Positions 28,456-36,934 are shown, counted from the stretch's first letter. The stretch is 41,954 bases of DNA from a virus (IMGVR_UViG_3300022744_000012:1-41954), one strand, 5' to 3'. A program made the numbers and translations. The notes: generated by a model from the sequence alone, not told the origin.

Positions 28456-29715
28456 TCAGGCTTGGCGGATGCGGGCCAGGCCCGGGAACTTGGATGCGGC
28501 GCCGGCCGAGTCCTGTGCGACGGTCGGCGTCGATGCGATGGCCGGCCGGCTGGCGGCCACGCGGAACAGCGCGCGCAGCGCCGGGGCGCCGGCCACATCC
28601 TTGCGGTCGATCTTCAGGTGATCCAGTGCGAAGCCGTAGATGTCGGCGGCCGAGTCCATGCCCAGCACATCACCGACGACGGGGCGCACATCGACGCGCG
28701 CCTCGTTGGCCTCGCGGAACTCCTTGCGCATCGCGTCCATCGCAGCAGCGACTTCTTCCTTCTTCATGCCTTCCTCCTTCGGCGGCTGTTCGTCGGTGGC
28801 GGCCGGGGCGATCATGGCGATGATGTCGGCGATCACCGATTCATCGACCTTGCCGGCCAGCATGGCGCGCACCTTGTCGGCCGGGGTTTCGTCCTTGGCG
28901 ACGGTCGGCGGCACCTCTTGGGCGTTCGGCTCTTGCTCGACATCCAGGATGGCGTCCAGGATGGCGTCCAGCTTCTGCGAATCAATCGCAGCATCCAGCG
29001 CCATCAGCTTGGCCTTGGCGGCCGGCTTGTCGAAGGTCTTTCGGCTGGCGCCGCCCACCAGTGCGGCAACGGCGGAATCCGCTGCAAACACGGGTGAGGC
29101 TGCGCACAGGGCTGCAAACAGGGCTCGGCCCGTCTTGCTCATTTTCACAGCGGTTTCCTTGTGGTGGAAAGGGGATTGGTCGGCGACAACAACATCAGAT
29201 CCCGCGCGGCCGACCTCCACGAGCGCGAGGTGATTTCCTTGAATCTCGGTCATGCGCCCGTCATAGGGCTGGCCCTCATAGGCGCCGGGCTGCATGACCG
29301 GGACGTAGCGGTAGGAGCACGACAGCTCGCGCACCTTGTCTGTCTCGATGCCAGCAATCGCGCGGGCATCCCACACGCACAGATCGGCATCAAGATACGG
29401 AGCTGCAAACACGACGTCCGACCCGATCGCGCCGACCACCAGATCCGGGCGCGGCGCCTCGACCGTGACCGGGACATGCTCCGACAGAATGGGCAGACGG
29501 GCGAACGTCGGAGCGGCACGCTCCAACTCGACCGGATCGCGCAGCAGGCGGTAAACCTTGTCGGGGTCGAGCCCGAGCGCTTCAGCGCCCGGAATCTCGC
29601 GGCCGTAGTACGGATTCACCGCCGCCTTGCTGATGTGCGAGCGCTCAACGTGCAACCGCCCGTCGGCGTCAATCCGGCGCGCGGTGCGGTCGAAAGCCAG
29701 TCGCAAGTTAGGCAT
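28456..29715 (-). CDS. DUF2213 head maturation protease / scaffold
   Basis: The ATG at 29713-29715 gives 419 aa (a GTG two codons earlier is possible). The N-terminal 200 residues hold the DUF2213 domain (ISKAAVNPYYGREIPGAEAL, LPILSEHVPVTV, RELSCSYRYVPVMQPGAYEG, GNHLALVEVGRAGSDVVVAD; the His in GNHLAL and Ser in LSCSY are probable catalytic residues). The acidic Ala/Lys/Glu-rich C-terminal half resembles a scaffold. It processes the prohead. Confidence 0.8.
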   Translation of the reverse strand: MPNLRLAFDRTARRIDADGRLHVERSHISKAAVNPYYGREIPGAEALGLDPDKVYRLLRDPVELERAAPTFARLPILSEHVPVTVEAPRPDLVVGAIGSDVVFAAPYLDADLCVWDARAIAGIETDKVRELSCSYRYVPVMQPGAYEGQPYDGRMTEIQGNHLALVEVGRAGSDVVVADQSPFHHKETAVKMSKTGRALFAALCAASPVFAADSAVAALVGGASRKTFDKPAAKAKLMALDAAIDSQKLDAILDAILDVEQEPNAQEVPPTVAKDETPADKVRAMLAGKVDESVIADIIAMIAPAATDEQPPKEEGMKKEEVAAAMDAMRKEFREANEARVDVRPVVGDVLGMDSAADIYGFALDHLKIDRKDVAGAPALRALFRVAASRPAIASTPTVAQDSAGAASKFPGLARIRQA

Positions 29716-29737
29716 GGTCACTATTGTGGCACAGAGA

Positions 29738-30274
29738 TTACTTTGATGGCAGTTCTTCCCACCACATCGCGAAAATCGCAGTGGCTGACGAGTTGCCGGG
29801 ATTGGTGAACTTGTAGCCGCCGATACTCCCAGCCGGTGCGCCGATCAGGTTGTCGTCCGAGTCCTGGGCGGTTGACGCTTGCCCACTGGCGCCGGCCGTC
29901 TTGACGTGCATGAGGTCGTAGAGCGTGCCGCCCGAGATTGCGCCGCCACCGGTCAGGCTGCACTGCGTCTGATAGGCCGGGGCCGGGTTGTCCGAAAACT
30001 CGTTCTTCGGGATGATCTGGATTGCATCACTGAACGATCCCGACAGCGTTGCGCCACGGTAAATCTCGCAGCGCACCTCTCCCGTGTTGACATGCATCGA
30101 AAAGCCTCGAATCACGATGTCCACCGGGCGCGTCATCTTGATGACGTAGGCACCACCGGCTGCAAGCGTGATTTCCCGGAACGCCCGGAACTGCGTCCCC
30201 GCCCAGAACGATGCCTCGTCTGCATCAACCTGCACGCGATCAAAGCGGTGTCCGGCCTGGGATGATGGGTACAT
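29738..30274 (-). CDS. 178-aa virion-associated hypothetical protein
   Basis: The sequence MYPSSQAGHRFDRVQVDADE has beta-rich segments (GGAYVIKMTRPVDIVIRGFSMHV, EVRCEIYRGATLSGSFSDAI) and ends with SATAIFAMWWEELPSK. It looks like a jelly-roll protein, possibly a head-decoration or collar fibre. It lies between the protease and the head morphogenesis genes; no named family is recognised. Confidence 0.55.
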   Translation of the reverse strand: MYPSSQAGHRFDRVQVDADEASFWAGTQFRAFREITLAAGGAYVIKMTRPVDIVIRGFSMHVNTGEVRCEIYRGATLSGSFSDAIQIIPKNEFSDNPAPAYQTQCSLTGGGAISGGTLYDLMHVKTAGASGQASTAQDSDDNLIGAPAGSIGGYKFTNPGNSSATAIFAMWWEELPSK

Positions 30275-30283
30275 GCTGAATCC

Positions 30284-31069
30284 TCAGATGGGCAGGATGG
30301 CGCGGCTAGTGCAGCGGCAGTTGATCTCTGCGCCGGGGAAGATGTACTCGCCCGAGATCAGGCACCCTTCGGCGATCTTGTAGCGCCTGCCATTGGCGGC
30401 GACGTGATCAGGGCGCGGCGTCTTGCCGGCATGGCTGTGCATCCAGATGGCCTCTTCAATCCCCAGCTCCATCTGCCTGGCGCGGGTCACGACGGCATTG
30501 GCCTTGTTGGACTGGTCGCGCGCGATCAGCTCGGCGCGGTGGCTGGCGCCGGGATACAGCGCCTTCAAGTCTCTGGTCATCGTCTCCAGGTCGCGCCCGG
30601 CGCTGTAGGAGCGCATCACGACGCCTTCGACTTGCTGCAGATACTGCGCCGGGATCGACTTGATCAGGCCGACGTTTTCAAACAGCGCCGCATCAAAGGC
30701 GTCGAGCATTTCAGGCGTCATCTGGAACTTCACCGACCACCCGGCATCCTTCAGCGCCTGGCGGAATGCCGCGTCTGTGGATTTGGTGGCGCGGCCGACG
30801 AAGTGCCGGGCCAGCTTCGGGGCAGCCTCATCAAATCGCTTTTGCCACCGGTCAGCCAGTCCGGCCAGCACACGCCTGATCATCCCGGCTGGCGTGGCAT
30901 CCTGCGCCATTTCAGCTGCGCGCGGCGGCGCCTTGCGATATGCCGCCATCAGCCAATACTGCACAGATGCATGCATTTCAGCGATCAGCGATTGCAGCGC
31001 TTTGCGGTACGCGGCTTCGACGCCGCGATTCGCGTGCACGGCTCTGGCGAGCTTAGGTTTTGTCGGCAC
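30284..31069 (-). CDS. SPP1 gp7 / Mu F-like head morphogenesis protein
   Basis: A GTG start at 31067-31069, seven bases after AAGGAG, gives 261 aa; an in-frame TTG lies two codons earlier. Helical region first, then the family core near the C-terminus: RAELIARDQSNKANAVVTRARQMELGI and HAGKTPRPDHVAANGRRY ending in INCRCTSRAILPI. The protein binds the portal and takes part in head assembly and DNA ejection. It overlaps the portal gene by 17 bases. Confidence 0.85.
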   Translation of the reverse strand: MPTKPKLARAVHANRGVEAAYRKALQSLIAEMHASVQYWLMAAYRKAPPRAAEMAQDATPAGMIRRVLAGLADRWQKRFDEAAPKLARHFVGRATKSTDAAFRQALKDAGWSVKFQMTPEMLDAFDAALFENVGLIKSIPAQYLQQVEGVVMRSYSAGRDLETMTRDLKALYPGASHRAELIARDQSNKANAVVTRARQMELGIEEAIWMHSHAGKTPRPDHVAANGRRYKIAEGCLISGEYIFPGAEINCRCTSRAILPI

Positions 31070-32669
31070 GCACAAACTCCTTGCCGACTTCAGGCGGGAT
31101 ACCTAGCGTGCCGCTTCCGTGCGCGGCGGCTTCCATTGCGCGGCGCTGCGCCTCGCTCACGCTTTTGTCGCCGGCTGGCTGTGCAAACCCGAATCCATCA
31201 TCGTCGGGTGGATTGCCTCGCGGGTCGCCGCCTGGCTCAGTCGGCGGCACGATCACCGCATCCGCATCGATTCCGTGATACCCGCTTGACGGGTCGCGCG
31301 CCAGCTTCTGCCGAATCTCGGACGGGTCAAGAATGCCGTGATCGACGTAGGCGCATGCGGTCGCGCCATCCTTGGCCCTGATGTCCGCTTCTTCGGCTGG
31401 CGTCATCTGATAGAGCGGCACGAACTCAAAGCTGATGTCGGGATCGATCTCGCCGAACAGCGATAGCTGAACGGTTTTCAGGATGGTTTCGATTGGCGCA
31501 CGCCAATAGGCCTCCTGCTGCGCCGAGATCCAGTCATAGAACGCCCGGATTTCGCCGTCGCTGCTGGCATTCAGGCCGCTCGGCGAAATGCCGGTCAGGA
31601 TGATCGACGGCAGCCGCGACACGCTGCACATGTGCTCCTGGCTCTGCGCCTGCAGCTCATGCAGACCAGACAGTGGCGTGTTGATCTGGACCAGATCTTC
31701 ACGCTCCTTGTCCAGCAGCATCAGCCCCTTGTTGCTGCGGGTTGCGGTGAAAAGCTGGGCGCGAGCAAACAGCGAGGCGCCATCGTCGTCGCCTTGCAGT
31801 ACCTGATCCATGCTGGTGGCCAAGGCCGTGATGCTGAAATTGTTCAGCAAGTCGGCCACGCTCTGCCGCGTGCGCAGCCAGTTGTCGACGTAGGGCTCGG
31901 CCAGCTGCGACAGCGACATCCCGGAGAAATTGAACGCGGGCTTGAGGATGTCGGGCAATGGACGGGTCGCCACGGTCATCAAGCGCGAGGCATGCACCTC
32001 TTGGCCCAACATGAACCATTTCGACGGGCGATAGAAGTCCGGCGCTACCGGGTCAAGTGCGTTGTAAGTGGCGGGGGTTGTCCAGATCGCCTCGACGGGC
32101 GCGACGCTCTGCAGACTGCCCGGCTGGATGGTGCGGGGGTCGAGAATCAACGGCGTGCCGCGATCGGCGCCCCGGATGTCGATGAACACCTGAGCGCGGC
32201 CGAAAAACGCATCATGCTCGGCCGCACGCTGGATCACGCCGCGCACGTTCAGGCGCTTGAACTCGGCTTCGATGGCCTTGATCTTGCCGCTGCTGTCGGT
32301 GCCGTCATCCTGCGCGCTGGTGAACTCGATCCATTCTCGGGTCAGTTCGGTCGACAGCGCCGCAGCCATCTGGCGGAACTCGGCCCGAGTGGCGAGCTGA
32401 GACAGGTACGCGAAGCCGGGGAATCCCCCGCCCGGGTACTGCTGCGCCGCCATCGTGTAGGCGGGCGAGTCGTGCGCCATGACAGGGGCCATGACGCCAG
32501 CAGGAGCGACACCGGGCAGCAGATCGGGCGCCTTGATCGGCCAAGCGTAGGACTTCGCCGGCTGGCCAGATTCGGCGGCCCGGATTGCGGCGCGGCGCAG
32601 CCCGGCGCCGGCCGGCTTCGGCGCGATCTGCATTGCGGGCTGGGCTGGCTTGGATTTCTGGCGTCGCAC
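31053..32669 (-). CDS. Portal protein (DUF1073 family)
   Basis: The GTG start at 32667-32669 follows AGGAG with seven-base spacing, giving 538 aa. DUF1073 features include AAALSTELTREWIEF, VRGVIQRAAEHDAFFGRAQVFI, KWFMLGQEVHASRLM, SVADLLNNFSITALATSMDQVL and LTGISPSGLNASSDGEIRAFYDWI. It forms the dodecameric portal ring. Some family members carry an extra anti-CBASS phosphodiesterase; here the C-terminus is a low-complexity linker and shows no such domain. Confidence 0.85.
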   Translation of the reverse strand: MRRQKSKPAQPAMQIAPKPAGAGLRRAAIRAAESGQPAKSYAWPIKAPDLLPGVAPAGVMAPVMAHDSPAYTMAAQQYPGGGFPGFAYLSQLATRAEFRQMAAALSTELTREWIEFTSAQDDGTDSSGKIKAIEAEFKRLNVRGVIQRAAEHDAFFGRAQVFIDIRGADRGTPLILDPRTIQPGSLQSVAPVEAIWTTPATYNALDPVAPDFYRPSKWFMLGQEVHASRLMTVATRPLPDILKPAFNFSGMSLSQLAEPYVDNWLRTRQSVADLLNNFSITALATSMDQVLQGDDDGASLFARAQLFTATRSNKGLMLLDKEREDLVQINTPLSGLHELQAQSQEHMCSVSRLPSIILTGISPSGLNASSDGEIRAFYDWISAQQEAYWRAPIETILKTVQLSLFGEIDPDISFEFVPLYQMTPAEEADIRAKDGATACAYVDHGILDPSEIRQKLARDPSSGYHGIDADAVIVPPTEPGGDPRGNPPDDDGFGFAQPAGDKSVSEAQRRAMEAAAHGSGTLGIPPEVGKEFVRADKT

Positions 32670-32702
32670 TGGTTAGCTCCTGTTCACGCGCGAGGATACC
32701 AC

Positions 32703-34184
32703 CTAACCCCTGTTCATGGCCTTGTCAAGCGCGGCCTGATTGATCTTGAGACGCGCGGGCTGCATGACTTCGGCGAACGCCCGGCCGCAGGCGTCAACCT
32801 GATCATCATGCGTGCCGTTTGGGAAAACGCGCATCTCGTCCAACAGCCGCTGTGTGTAGTCGCCCCGCACCATGACCACGTTGCCGACGTTGACCTGGGC
32901 GGCGAACGGCTCGGCCCGGGTGATCTTGTCGCCCGTCTCCGGTGTGCATGTCACGCGGTAGCCCGCCAGCTGGCGCGTCAGGTAGACCCCTTGCGTCTTG
33001 CCTGCCTGCCCCGGATCTTGCGGGATGCTGATGCGGACGCTGCGCCCATCGCGCGCCGCCGTGTTGATCAGGCAGGCGTCGCGCTCATCCGGCCCCCAGC
33101 GCCCCCACTCCATGCCGCCGATCACGAATCGCCCATCTGGCGCCCGACCGATCAGCGCGCCTGCGGTCGGGTCGCCATCTGTCGTGGCGCCGAAGTCCCA
33201 GCCGCGGCACCAATGCGTGCCTACCGGTGCCGCGTCGACGATCTGGATCTGATGCGGCTTGAACAGCCCGCCATCGAGCGGCGCCGGGATCTGCTGGTAA
33301 AGGCTGGCCCATGTGCGCGCAGCCGGCCTGAATTGATCCCAATGCCGAGCGTCGAACCACTCCGGCCACAGCATCTGACCCCGTGCGCGCCCGAGCGGGT
33401 CGGTGTCTGTTTGGCACTCGGCCTGTAGGCACAGCACGCGCCAGGTTTGGCCGTCCTTGCACTGGATGTCGCCGCTTTCGCCGCGCCAGCCGGTCGGGAG
33501 GATGCGGCCGGCCAAATCATCCTCGTGCCAGCGCGTCAGGATCATCACGACCCAACCACCGGGGATCAAGCGGGTCTTGAGGTCATCTTGGTACGCCGAC
33601 CATGTAGCCTCGCGCGTCGCGGCCGAGTCGGCCTGCTGCCGGCCCTTGACGGGATCGTCAATCACGATGCCATGCGCGCGGTTGCCGGTCACGCCCGCCA
33701 GGATGCCGCACGCCAGGTATTCGCTCCCGTTGGTCAGGGCGAACGCCTCGGCGGCGCGCTGATCGGCTTGCAGCGTGACCCCGCCCATGATGCCGGCCGT
33801 TTCCGGCGCACTGACGAGCTGCCGAGTGCGCCGCCCATGCCTTCGCGCCAATTCATCGCCGTAGCTGGCGAGGATCACCCGGCGCTGCTTCTCACGCGCC
33901 AGGAACCACGATGGTGCCACCACGGTTGCATATGTGCTCTTGGCCGATCCGGGCGGCGCGAAGATCATCAGCCGGCCATGCGGCGTCTGCATGCACTGCT
34001 GCATTTCGCGCAGCATCAGCCGGTGGTGTTCGGCCTGGCTTGACTCGATCAGCGGGATCGGCGCCGAGTCGTCGGCGTCCTCGATCGGGGCACCAGGGAT
34101 CGGCACCCGTGACGCATACGTGACCAGATCGGCACGCGCCCGGCGCCGGAGCAGCAGGATTGCTGCAGCCTGTTGCGGCGTCAT
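32703..34184 (-). CDS. terL: Terminase large subunit
   Basis: This 493-aa protein has the Walker A motif in IFAPPGSAKSTYATV, the Walker B in HGIVIDDPVKG (IDDP), the coupling motif ILTRWHEDDLAG and a C-terminal RNase H-like nuclease (RGWDFGATTDGDPTAG, ISIPQDPGQAGK, GTHDDQVDA). It is the DNA packaging motor and nuclease. It overlaps the small subunit by ATGA. Circular permutation of the contig fits a headful packaging mode (inference). Confidence 0.92.
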   Translation of the reverse strand: MTPQQAAAILLLRRRARADLVTYASRVPIPGAPIEDADDSAPIPLIESSQAEHHRLMLREMQQCMQTPHGRLMIFAPPGSAKSTYATVVAPSWFLAREKQRRVILASYGDELARRHGRRTRQLVSAPETAGIMGGVTLQADQRAAEAFALTNGSEYLACGILAGVTGNRAHGIVIDDPVKGRQQADSAATREATWSAYQDDLKTRLIPGGWVVMILTRWHEDDLAGRILPTGWRGESGDIQCKDGQTWRVLCLQAECQTDTDPLGRARGQMLWPEWFDARHWDQFRPAARTWASLYQQIPAPLDGGLFKPHQIQIVDAAPVGTHWCRGWDFGATTDGDPTAGALIGRAPDGRFVIGGMEWGRWGPDERDACLINTAARDGRSVRISIPQDPGQAGKTQGVYLTRQLAGYRVTCTPETGDKITRAEPFAAQVNVGNVVMVRGDYTQRLLDEMRVFPNGTHDDQVDACGRAFAEVMQPARLKINQAALDKAMNRG

Positions 34185-34729
34185 CGCCCTTGCGCGATCC
34201 GCAACAGCTCATCATCGCCGACCGTGGCCGGGTCAAGCTGCTCATCAGCGACCTGGAACGCGCCACCCTCTTTGCTGGCTTTCGCCGCCACACCGATCAG
34301 TTGCAGCGGCAGCAGCGCCGAATCGTTCGACACCTTCACCAGCGCGGCCACCTTGCCGACCTGCTCAGATGTCGGCTCAACATCATCAACCGCCTGCGCC
34401 GCGCTGTTCGCAAGCGCGGCCATCCGGTGCGATGTGGCCGCGCCAAGCTCTGCGGCACACGCCAGGCTGCCGCTGATGTTGCGCAGCTTCTCTGCCAGCG
34501 ACACAGCGATGTGCTGCTGAGGTATCGGCAGGGCGGCCAGTGCCGTCTGCGCCGCAGCAAGCTGATTCGCCACAGTGCGGATTTGCGGAGTTTGCGGAGA
34601 TACCCTGCGGCGAATCGCAGCCTCATCTACCCCGAACTCACGGGCCAGCGCGCGAATTACCTCCCCTTCGGCGGCCCGGCGCTCTACCTCACGCCACTGC
34701 TCTGGACTGAGCTTTGACGGGCGGGCCAT
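34181..34729 (-). CDS. terS: Terminase small subunit
   Basis: The ATG at 34727-34729 (TGATG overlap) gives 182 aa; a GTG lies one codon upstream. An N-terminal helix-turn-helix (SPEQWREVERRAAEGEVIRALAREFGVDEAAIRRRV) is followed by helical oligomerisation regions (VSLAEKLRNISGSLACAAEL). It recognises the packaging site and presents DNA to TerL, which it overlaps by ATGA. Confidence 0.8.
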   Translation of the reverse strand: MARPSKLSPEQWREVERRAAEGEVIRALAREFGVDEAAIRRRVSPQTPQIRTVANQLAAAQTALAALPIPQQHIAVSLAEKLRNISGSLACAAELGAATSHRMAALANSAAQAVDDVEPTSEQVGKVAALVKVSNDSALLPLQLIGVAAKASKEGGAFQVADEQLDPATVGDDELLRIAQGR

Positions 34730-35034
34730 CACGCCACCGTCACGCCTTCATCATCCAACCATCCCGGCCGACGACCGCGCCCCGGCTTTTCCACGTGCAC
34801 GCGCCCATCCGGGTGCATGTACGTTCCGGCCTTGCGCCTTTCGGCTGTCTTGCGCTCGCGCTTCTTGCTGTCGATGTCGCCCAGCGTGATGCCATGCGCC
34901 TGCATCATCTCGCGAACCACGCCAATCGCGGCCTTCTTTTCGGCTGCCGCCGCCGCGATCAGTTCTGCGTCGATCGCATCCAGCTCGGCGCGCAGTCGAG
35001 CACGCTTTTCGCACAACGTCTCAGCTTGTTCCAT
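34729..35034 (-). CDS. H-NS-family nucleoid-associated protein
   Basis: The ATG at 35032-35034 follows AAGGACGGAA, giving 101 aa. Residues 1-50 form a coiled-coil oligomerisation region (ETLCEKRARLRAELDAIDAELIAAAAAEKKAA). The C-terminal part ends YMHPDGRVHVEKPGRGRRPGWLDDEG, where GRGRRPGWL is the AT-hook-like DNA-binding loop of H-NS proteins. It heads the late operon just before terS. A phage H-NS could counter host xenogeneic silencing or manage late expression (inference). Confidence 0.75.
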   Translation of the reverse strand: MEQAETLCEKRARLRAELDAIDAELIAAAAAEKKAAIGVVREMMQAHGITLGDIDSKKRERKTAERRKAGTYMHPDGRVHVEKPGRGRRPGWLDDEGVTVA

Positions 35035-35149
35035 TTCCGTCCTTGAGATCAAGGGCTTTCACCCTGTGCCCGTGTTGGTCGCCAAACAGCACACGGTCAG
35101 GCTATCTCGTGGCCATCGGAGTCCCGCCAATCCCAGCCCTCCGGCCGGA

Positions 35150-35180
35150 CGCAAAAACCCGCACATTTACCCCTGTGCGG
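35150..35180 (-). terminator. Intrinsic terminator downstream of tRNA-Tyr
   Basis: Minus strand CGCACA/TGTGCG (6-bp stem, 8-base loop, 35160-35179) followed by GGTTTTTG. It closes the tRNA-bearing transcript 33 bases after the tRNA end and isolates it from the late operon. A late promoter would have to lie between 35150 and 35034, but no sigma70-like box pair is evident there. Confidence 0.7.
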
Positions 35181-35211
35181 CCGCTTGAGCGTTCACGGGC
35201 CTGGGGTTTGT

Positions 35212-35299
35212 TGGTGGATGCCCAGGGAGTCGAACCCCGTGTGACCCATCGGGTCGGCGGGTTTACAGCCCGCTGCAGTCGCCATGCTGCGCGACATCC
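35212..35299 (-). tRNA. tRNA-Tyr (GTA anticodon)
   Basis: Cloverleaf of 88 bases read on the minus strand: acceptor GGATGTC/GGCATCC, D-arm GCAG/CTGC with GG in the loop, anticodon arm GCGGG/CCCGC with loop CTGTAAA (anticodon GTA), a long class II variable arm GACCC/GGGTC, T-arm CGGGG-TTCGACT-CCCTG, discriminator A, and an encoded CCA end. Position 8 is G instead of the near-invariant U. It should read UAC and UAU codons. Confidence 0.85.
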
Positions 35300-35438
35300 A
35301 TGCAATCCGTTGCGCATCAGCCTGCGCATTCACCATCACCACAGCCGGCCGGATCTGATCCCGGCATTTCGGCCCCGGCACATAGCGCCGGACGGACTTC
35401 ACACCACCGAATCTTCCGTTTCTCGTTCCGCCCGCTAC

Positions 35439-35546
35439 GGACGGCGGGGAGTCGAACCCCAGCGGATCAGCTCCGCATTCGGCTGTGATGATGGCCCCCG
35501 TCTTTCCGGGGTGTCATCGGTTTGCGGAGCTTTCATTCCGCCATCC
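35439..35546 (-). ncRNA. tRNA-like structured RNA without normal anticodon loop
   Basis: On the minus strand GGATGGC pairs with GCCGTCC as an acceptor-like stem, and next to it stands a T-arm GGGG-TTCGACT-CCCC. A variable-arm-like hairpin GCGGA/TCCGC precedes the T-arm. The anticodon region is replaced by an extended arm GATGA/TCATC carrying CCCCG-GAAAGA-CGGGG. An alternative pairing AGCTCCGC/GCGGAGCT spans the middle. No CCA is encoded. It could be a decayed tRNA or a tRNA mimic. A 75-codon frame (35435-35662) also crosses it, so coding is not excluded. Confidence 0.45.
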
Positions 35547-35644
35547 CACTTTCGTGGAAATCCCGCGTTCATAGCGAGCTTTGGGGCGCCCAACCGAAAC
35601 CATCGCGGACAACGCACAACAATGCGCTCTCCGCGAGACCACAT

Positions 35645-35666
35645 AAAATTCTCGGTCTTCACCGAG
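35645..35666 (-). terminator. Weak intrinsic terminator after the RuvC-like gene
   Basis: Minus strand CTCGGT-GAAG-ACCGAG (6-bp stem, tetraloop) followed by AATTTTA, about 25 bases beyond the resolvase stop. It may partly end the replication operon before the RNA island. Confidence 0.6.
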
Positions 35667-35691
35667 TTATCGATTTCTTGCAGCCATCATA

Positions 35692-36129
35692 TCACGAATT
35701 CCGCCAATTGCGATATGCCCACGCGACCATTGCGGCATCCCTGCCATGCTGATTTGTGCGCGATTCCCACCCGGTCAACATTTCAAATTCGCACGCATCT
35801 AGCTTGCCGCCCTTGGCGCGCGGGCTGATGCGGTGATATGAGCAGCCGATATTTTCCAGCAGCTCTTGCCATAGCGCCGAGTCGCGCTTGACGCTGCCAG
35901 CCCCCTGCGCACGCGCCGCCGTCTCTTTGCTGCCGGCCCGCGCGCCGCCGATGCCGCCGATCAAGCGCGCGTCCTCATAGACCACCATAACCGCCTCGGA
36001 TGCAGCTAGCTGGCGCACGAGATCAAAAGCATCATGCGCGCCCATTGCCTCGCATCGGATCAACTGGCCGTCACGGTAGACAGCTGCGCCCGTATGCGTG
36101 CCTGGGTCGATGCCAATCACTACAGCCAT
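35692..36129 (-). CDS. RuvC-like Holliday junction resolvase
   Basis: This 145-aa RNase H-fold nuclease has IGIDPGTHTGAAV with the first catalytic Asp, MVVYEDAR with the Glu, and a C-terminal GRDAAMVAWAY with the last Asp. Basic loops (GARAGSKETAARAQGAGSVKRD) suit DNA binding. It is similar to phage RuvC-like resolvases that debranch DNA before packaging. Last gene of the replication operon; it shares base 36129 with the upstream gene. Confidence 0.8.
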   Translation of the reverse strand: MAVVIGIDPGTHTGAAVYRDGQLIRCEAMGAHDAFDLVRQLAASEAVMVVYEDARLIGGIGGARAGSKETAARAQGAGSVKRDSALWQELLENIGCSYHRISPRAKGGKLDACEFEMLTGWESRTNQHGRDAAMVAWAYRNWRNS

Positions 36130-36335
36130 CAGCCGCGCCCTCCCCGTGCGCCTTCATACCGGGCCGGTTCCGGAACTAGATCCGAGGCGGGGATGTGATG
36201 CGTGCGCTGCGCCTCCCACGGCGAGCCGGCGCCATCGGTTGACAGCACCGTCACGATCTCGCTCCTGCCGATCCAGCGCCGGCCAATCTCAGTAACGACC
36301 AGGCCGGACTGCGTGCGCCGCACGTCGCCGTTCAC
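36129..36335 (-). CDS. 68-aa hypothetical protein
   Basis: The GTG at 36333-36335, overlapping the HNH stop (GTGA) and preceded by AAGGGGA, gives (M)NGDVRRTQSGLVVTEIGRRW... The middle IGRRWIGRSEIVTVLSTDGAGSPWEAQRTHHIPASDL is beta-rich, reminding of a small SH3-like barrel. Function unknown; probably co-translated with the HNH protein and the resolvase. Confidence 0.6.
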   Translation of the reverse strand: MNGDVRRTQSGLVVTEIGRRWIGRSEIVTVLSTDGAGSPWEAQRTHHIPASDLVPEPARYEGARGGRG

Positions 36336-36934
36336 CGAACTCCCCTTGCTGCTACCATTGAAAACACCGACGATCCGATGATTGCGCGCTGATGCATGTG
36401 CTGTCCGCTGCGGATGCGGCTGATTGTCGAGACATGCACACGCATTTCGGCGGCGATCTCGGCAGATGACCGGCCTTCCGCGATCAGACCTTCTGCGCAC
36501 CGCACAGCCTCCTGAGTCAGCGCCTGGGATAGCGTGTTTTTGCGATTGATCACAGAGCGCAGCGGATCGCCGCGCCACGCCCCTTGCTCGCCATACCACA
36601 TGCACATTTGCGCCCGTGACCCAGCGATACGATGCGCCGGATTGATGCATCCAGGCGTGTCGCATTTCCGCCAGACGACAAAATCAATCGGAATCCCGCG
36701 TTTGTTTGACATCAGCCACGTAACACGTGCAGCCGACAAAGCGCCGCCCCGCTCAAATCCGATGATTACGTTTTTTGGCACATGTACGCGCGGGTTTTCG
36801 CCACCAGCCGAACTCATGCCCCAGATCCAGCAGCCGGTCAGGTCGTCGACCTTGCAGCGATCTTTGACGTCGTCTAGCGTGTAGACGCCCGGCCCGGTGC
36901 GCAGCGCGTCGGGGTTGTAGACGTGGCGCTTCAT
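36332..36934 (-). CDS. HNH-type endonuclease with HTH domain
   Basis: The ATG at 36932-36934 overlaps the upstream stop (ATGA), giving 200 aa. It has a GCWIWGMSSAGGENP segment, then WRKCDTPGCINPAHRIAG, the Cys and His pattern of HNH_3-type endonucleases. A C-terminal helix-turn-helix (RSSAEIAAEMRVHVSTISRIRSG) follows. Such two-domain proteins are often free-standing homing endonucleases in phages. Here it lies in a replication operon linked by coupled starts, so it may be integrated in phage biology. Confidence 0.75.
   Translation of the reverse strand: MKRHVYNPDALRTGPGVYTLDDVKDRCKVDDLTGCWIWGMSSAGGENPRVHVPKNVIIGFERGGALSAARVTWLMSNKRGIPIDFVVWRKCDTPGCINPAHRIAGSRAQMCMWYGEQGAWRGDPLRSVINRKNTLSQALTQEAVRCAEGLIAEGRSSAEIAAEMRVHVSTISRIRSGQHMHQRAIIGSSVFSMVAARGVR

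Noticed and set aside
31053-32669. Anti-CBASS Acb1 activity, because DUF1073 proteins are sometimes named Acb1-like
   Set aside because: No phosphodiesterase domain with paired H-x-T/S motifs follows the portal core; the C-terminus is a Pro/Gly linker and a short helix.
35193-35402. 69-codon minus-strand frame through tRNA-Tyr
   Set aside because: It reads through a complete tRNA cloverleaf, starts with a GTG without a ribosome-binding site and shows no domain.
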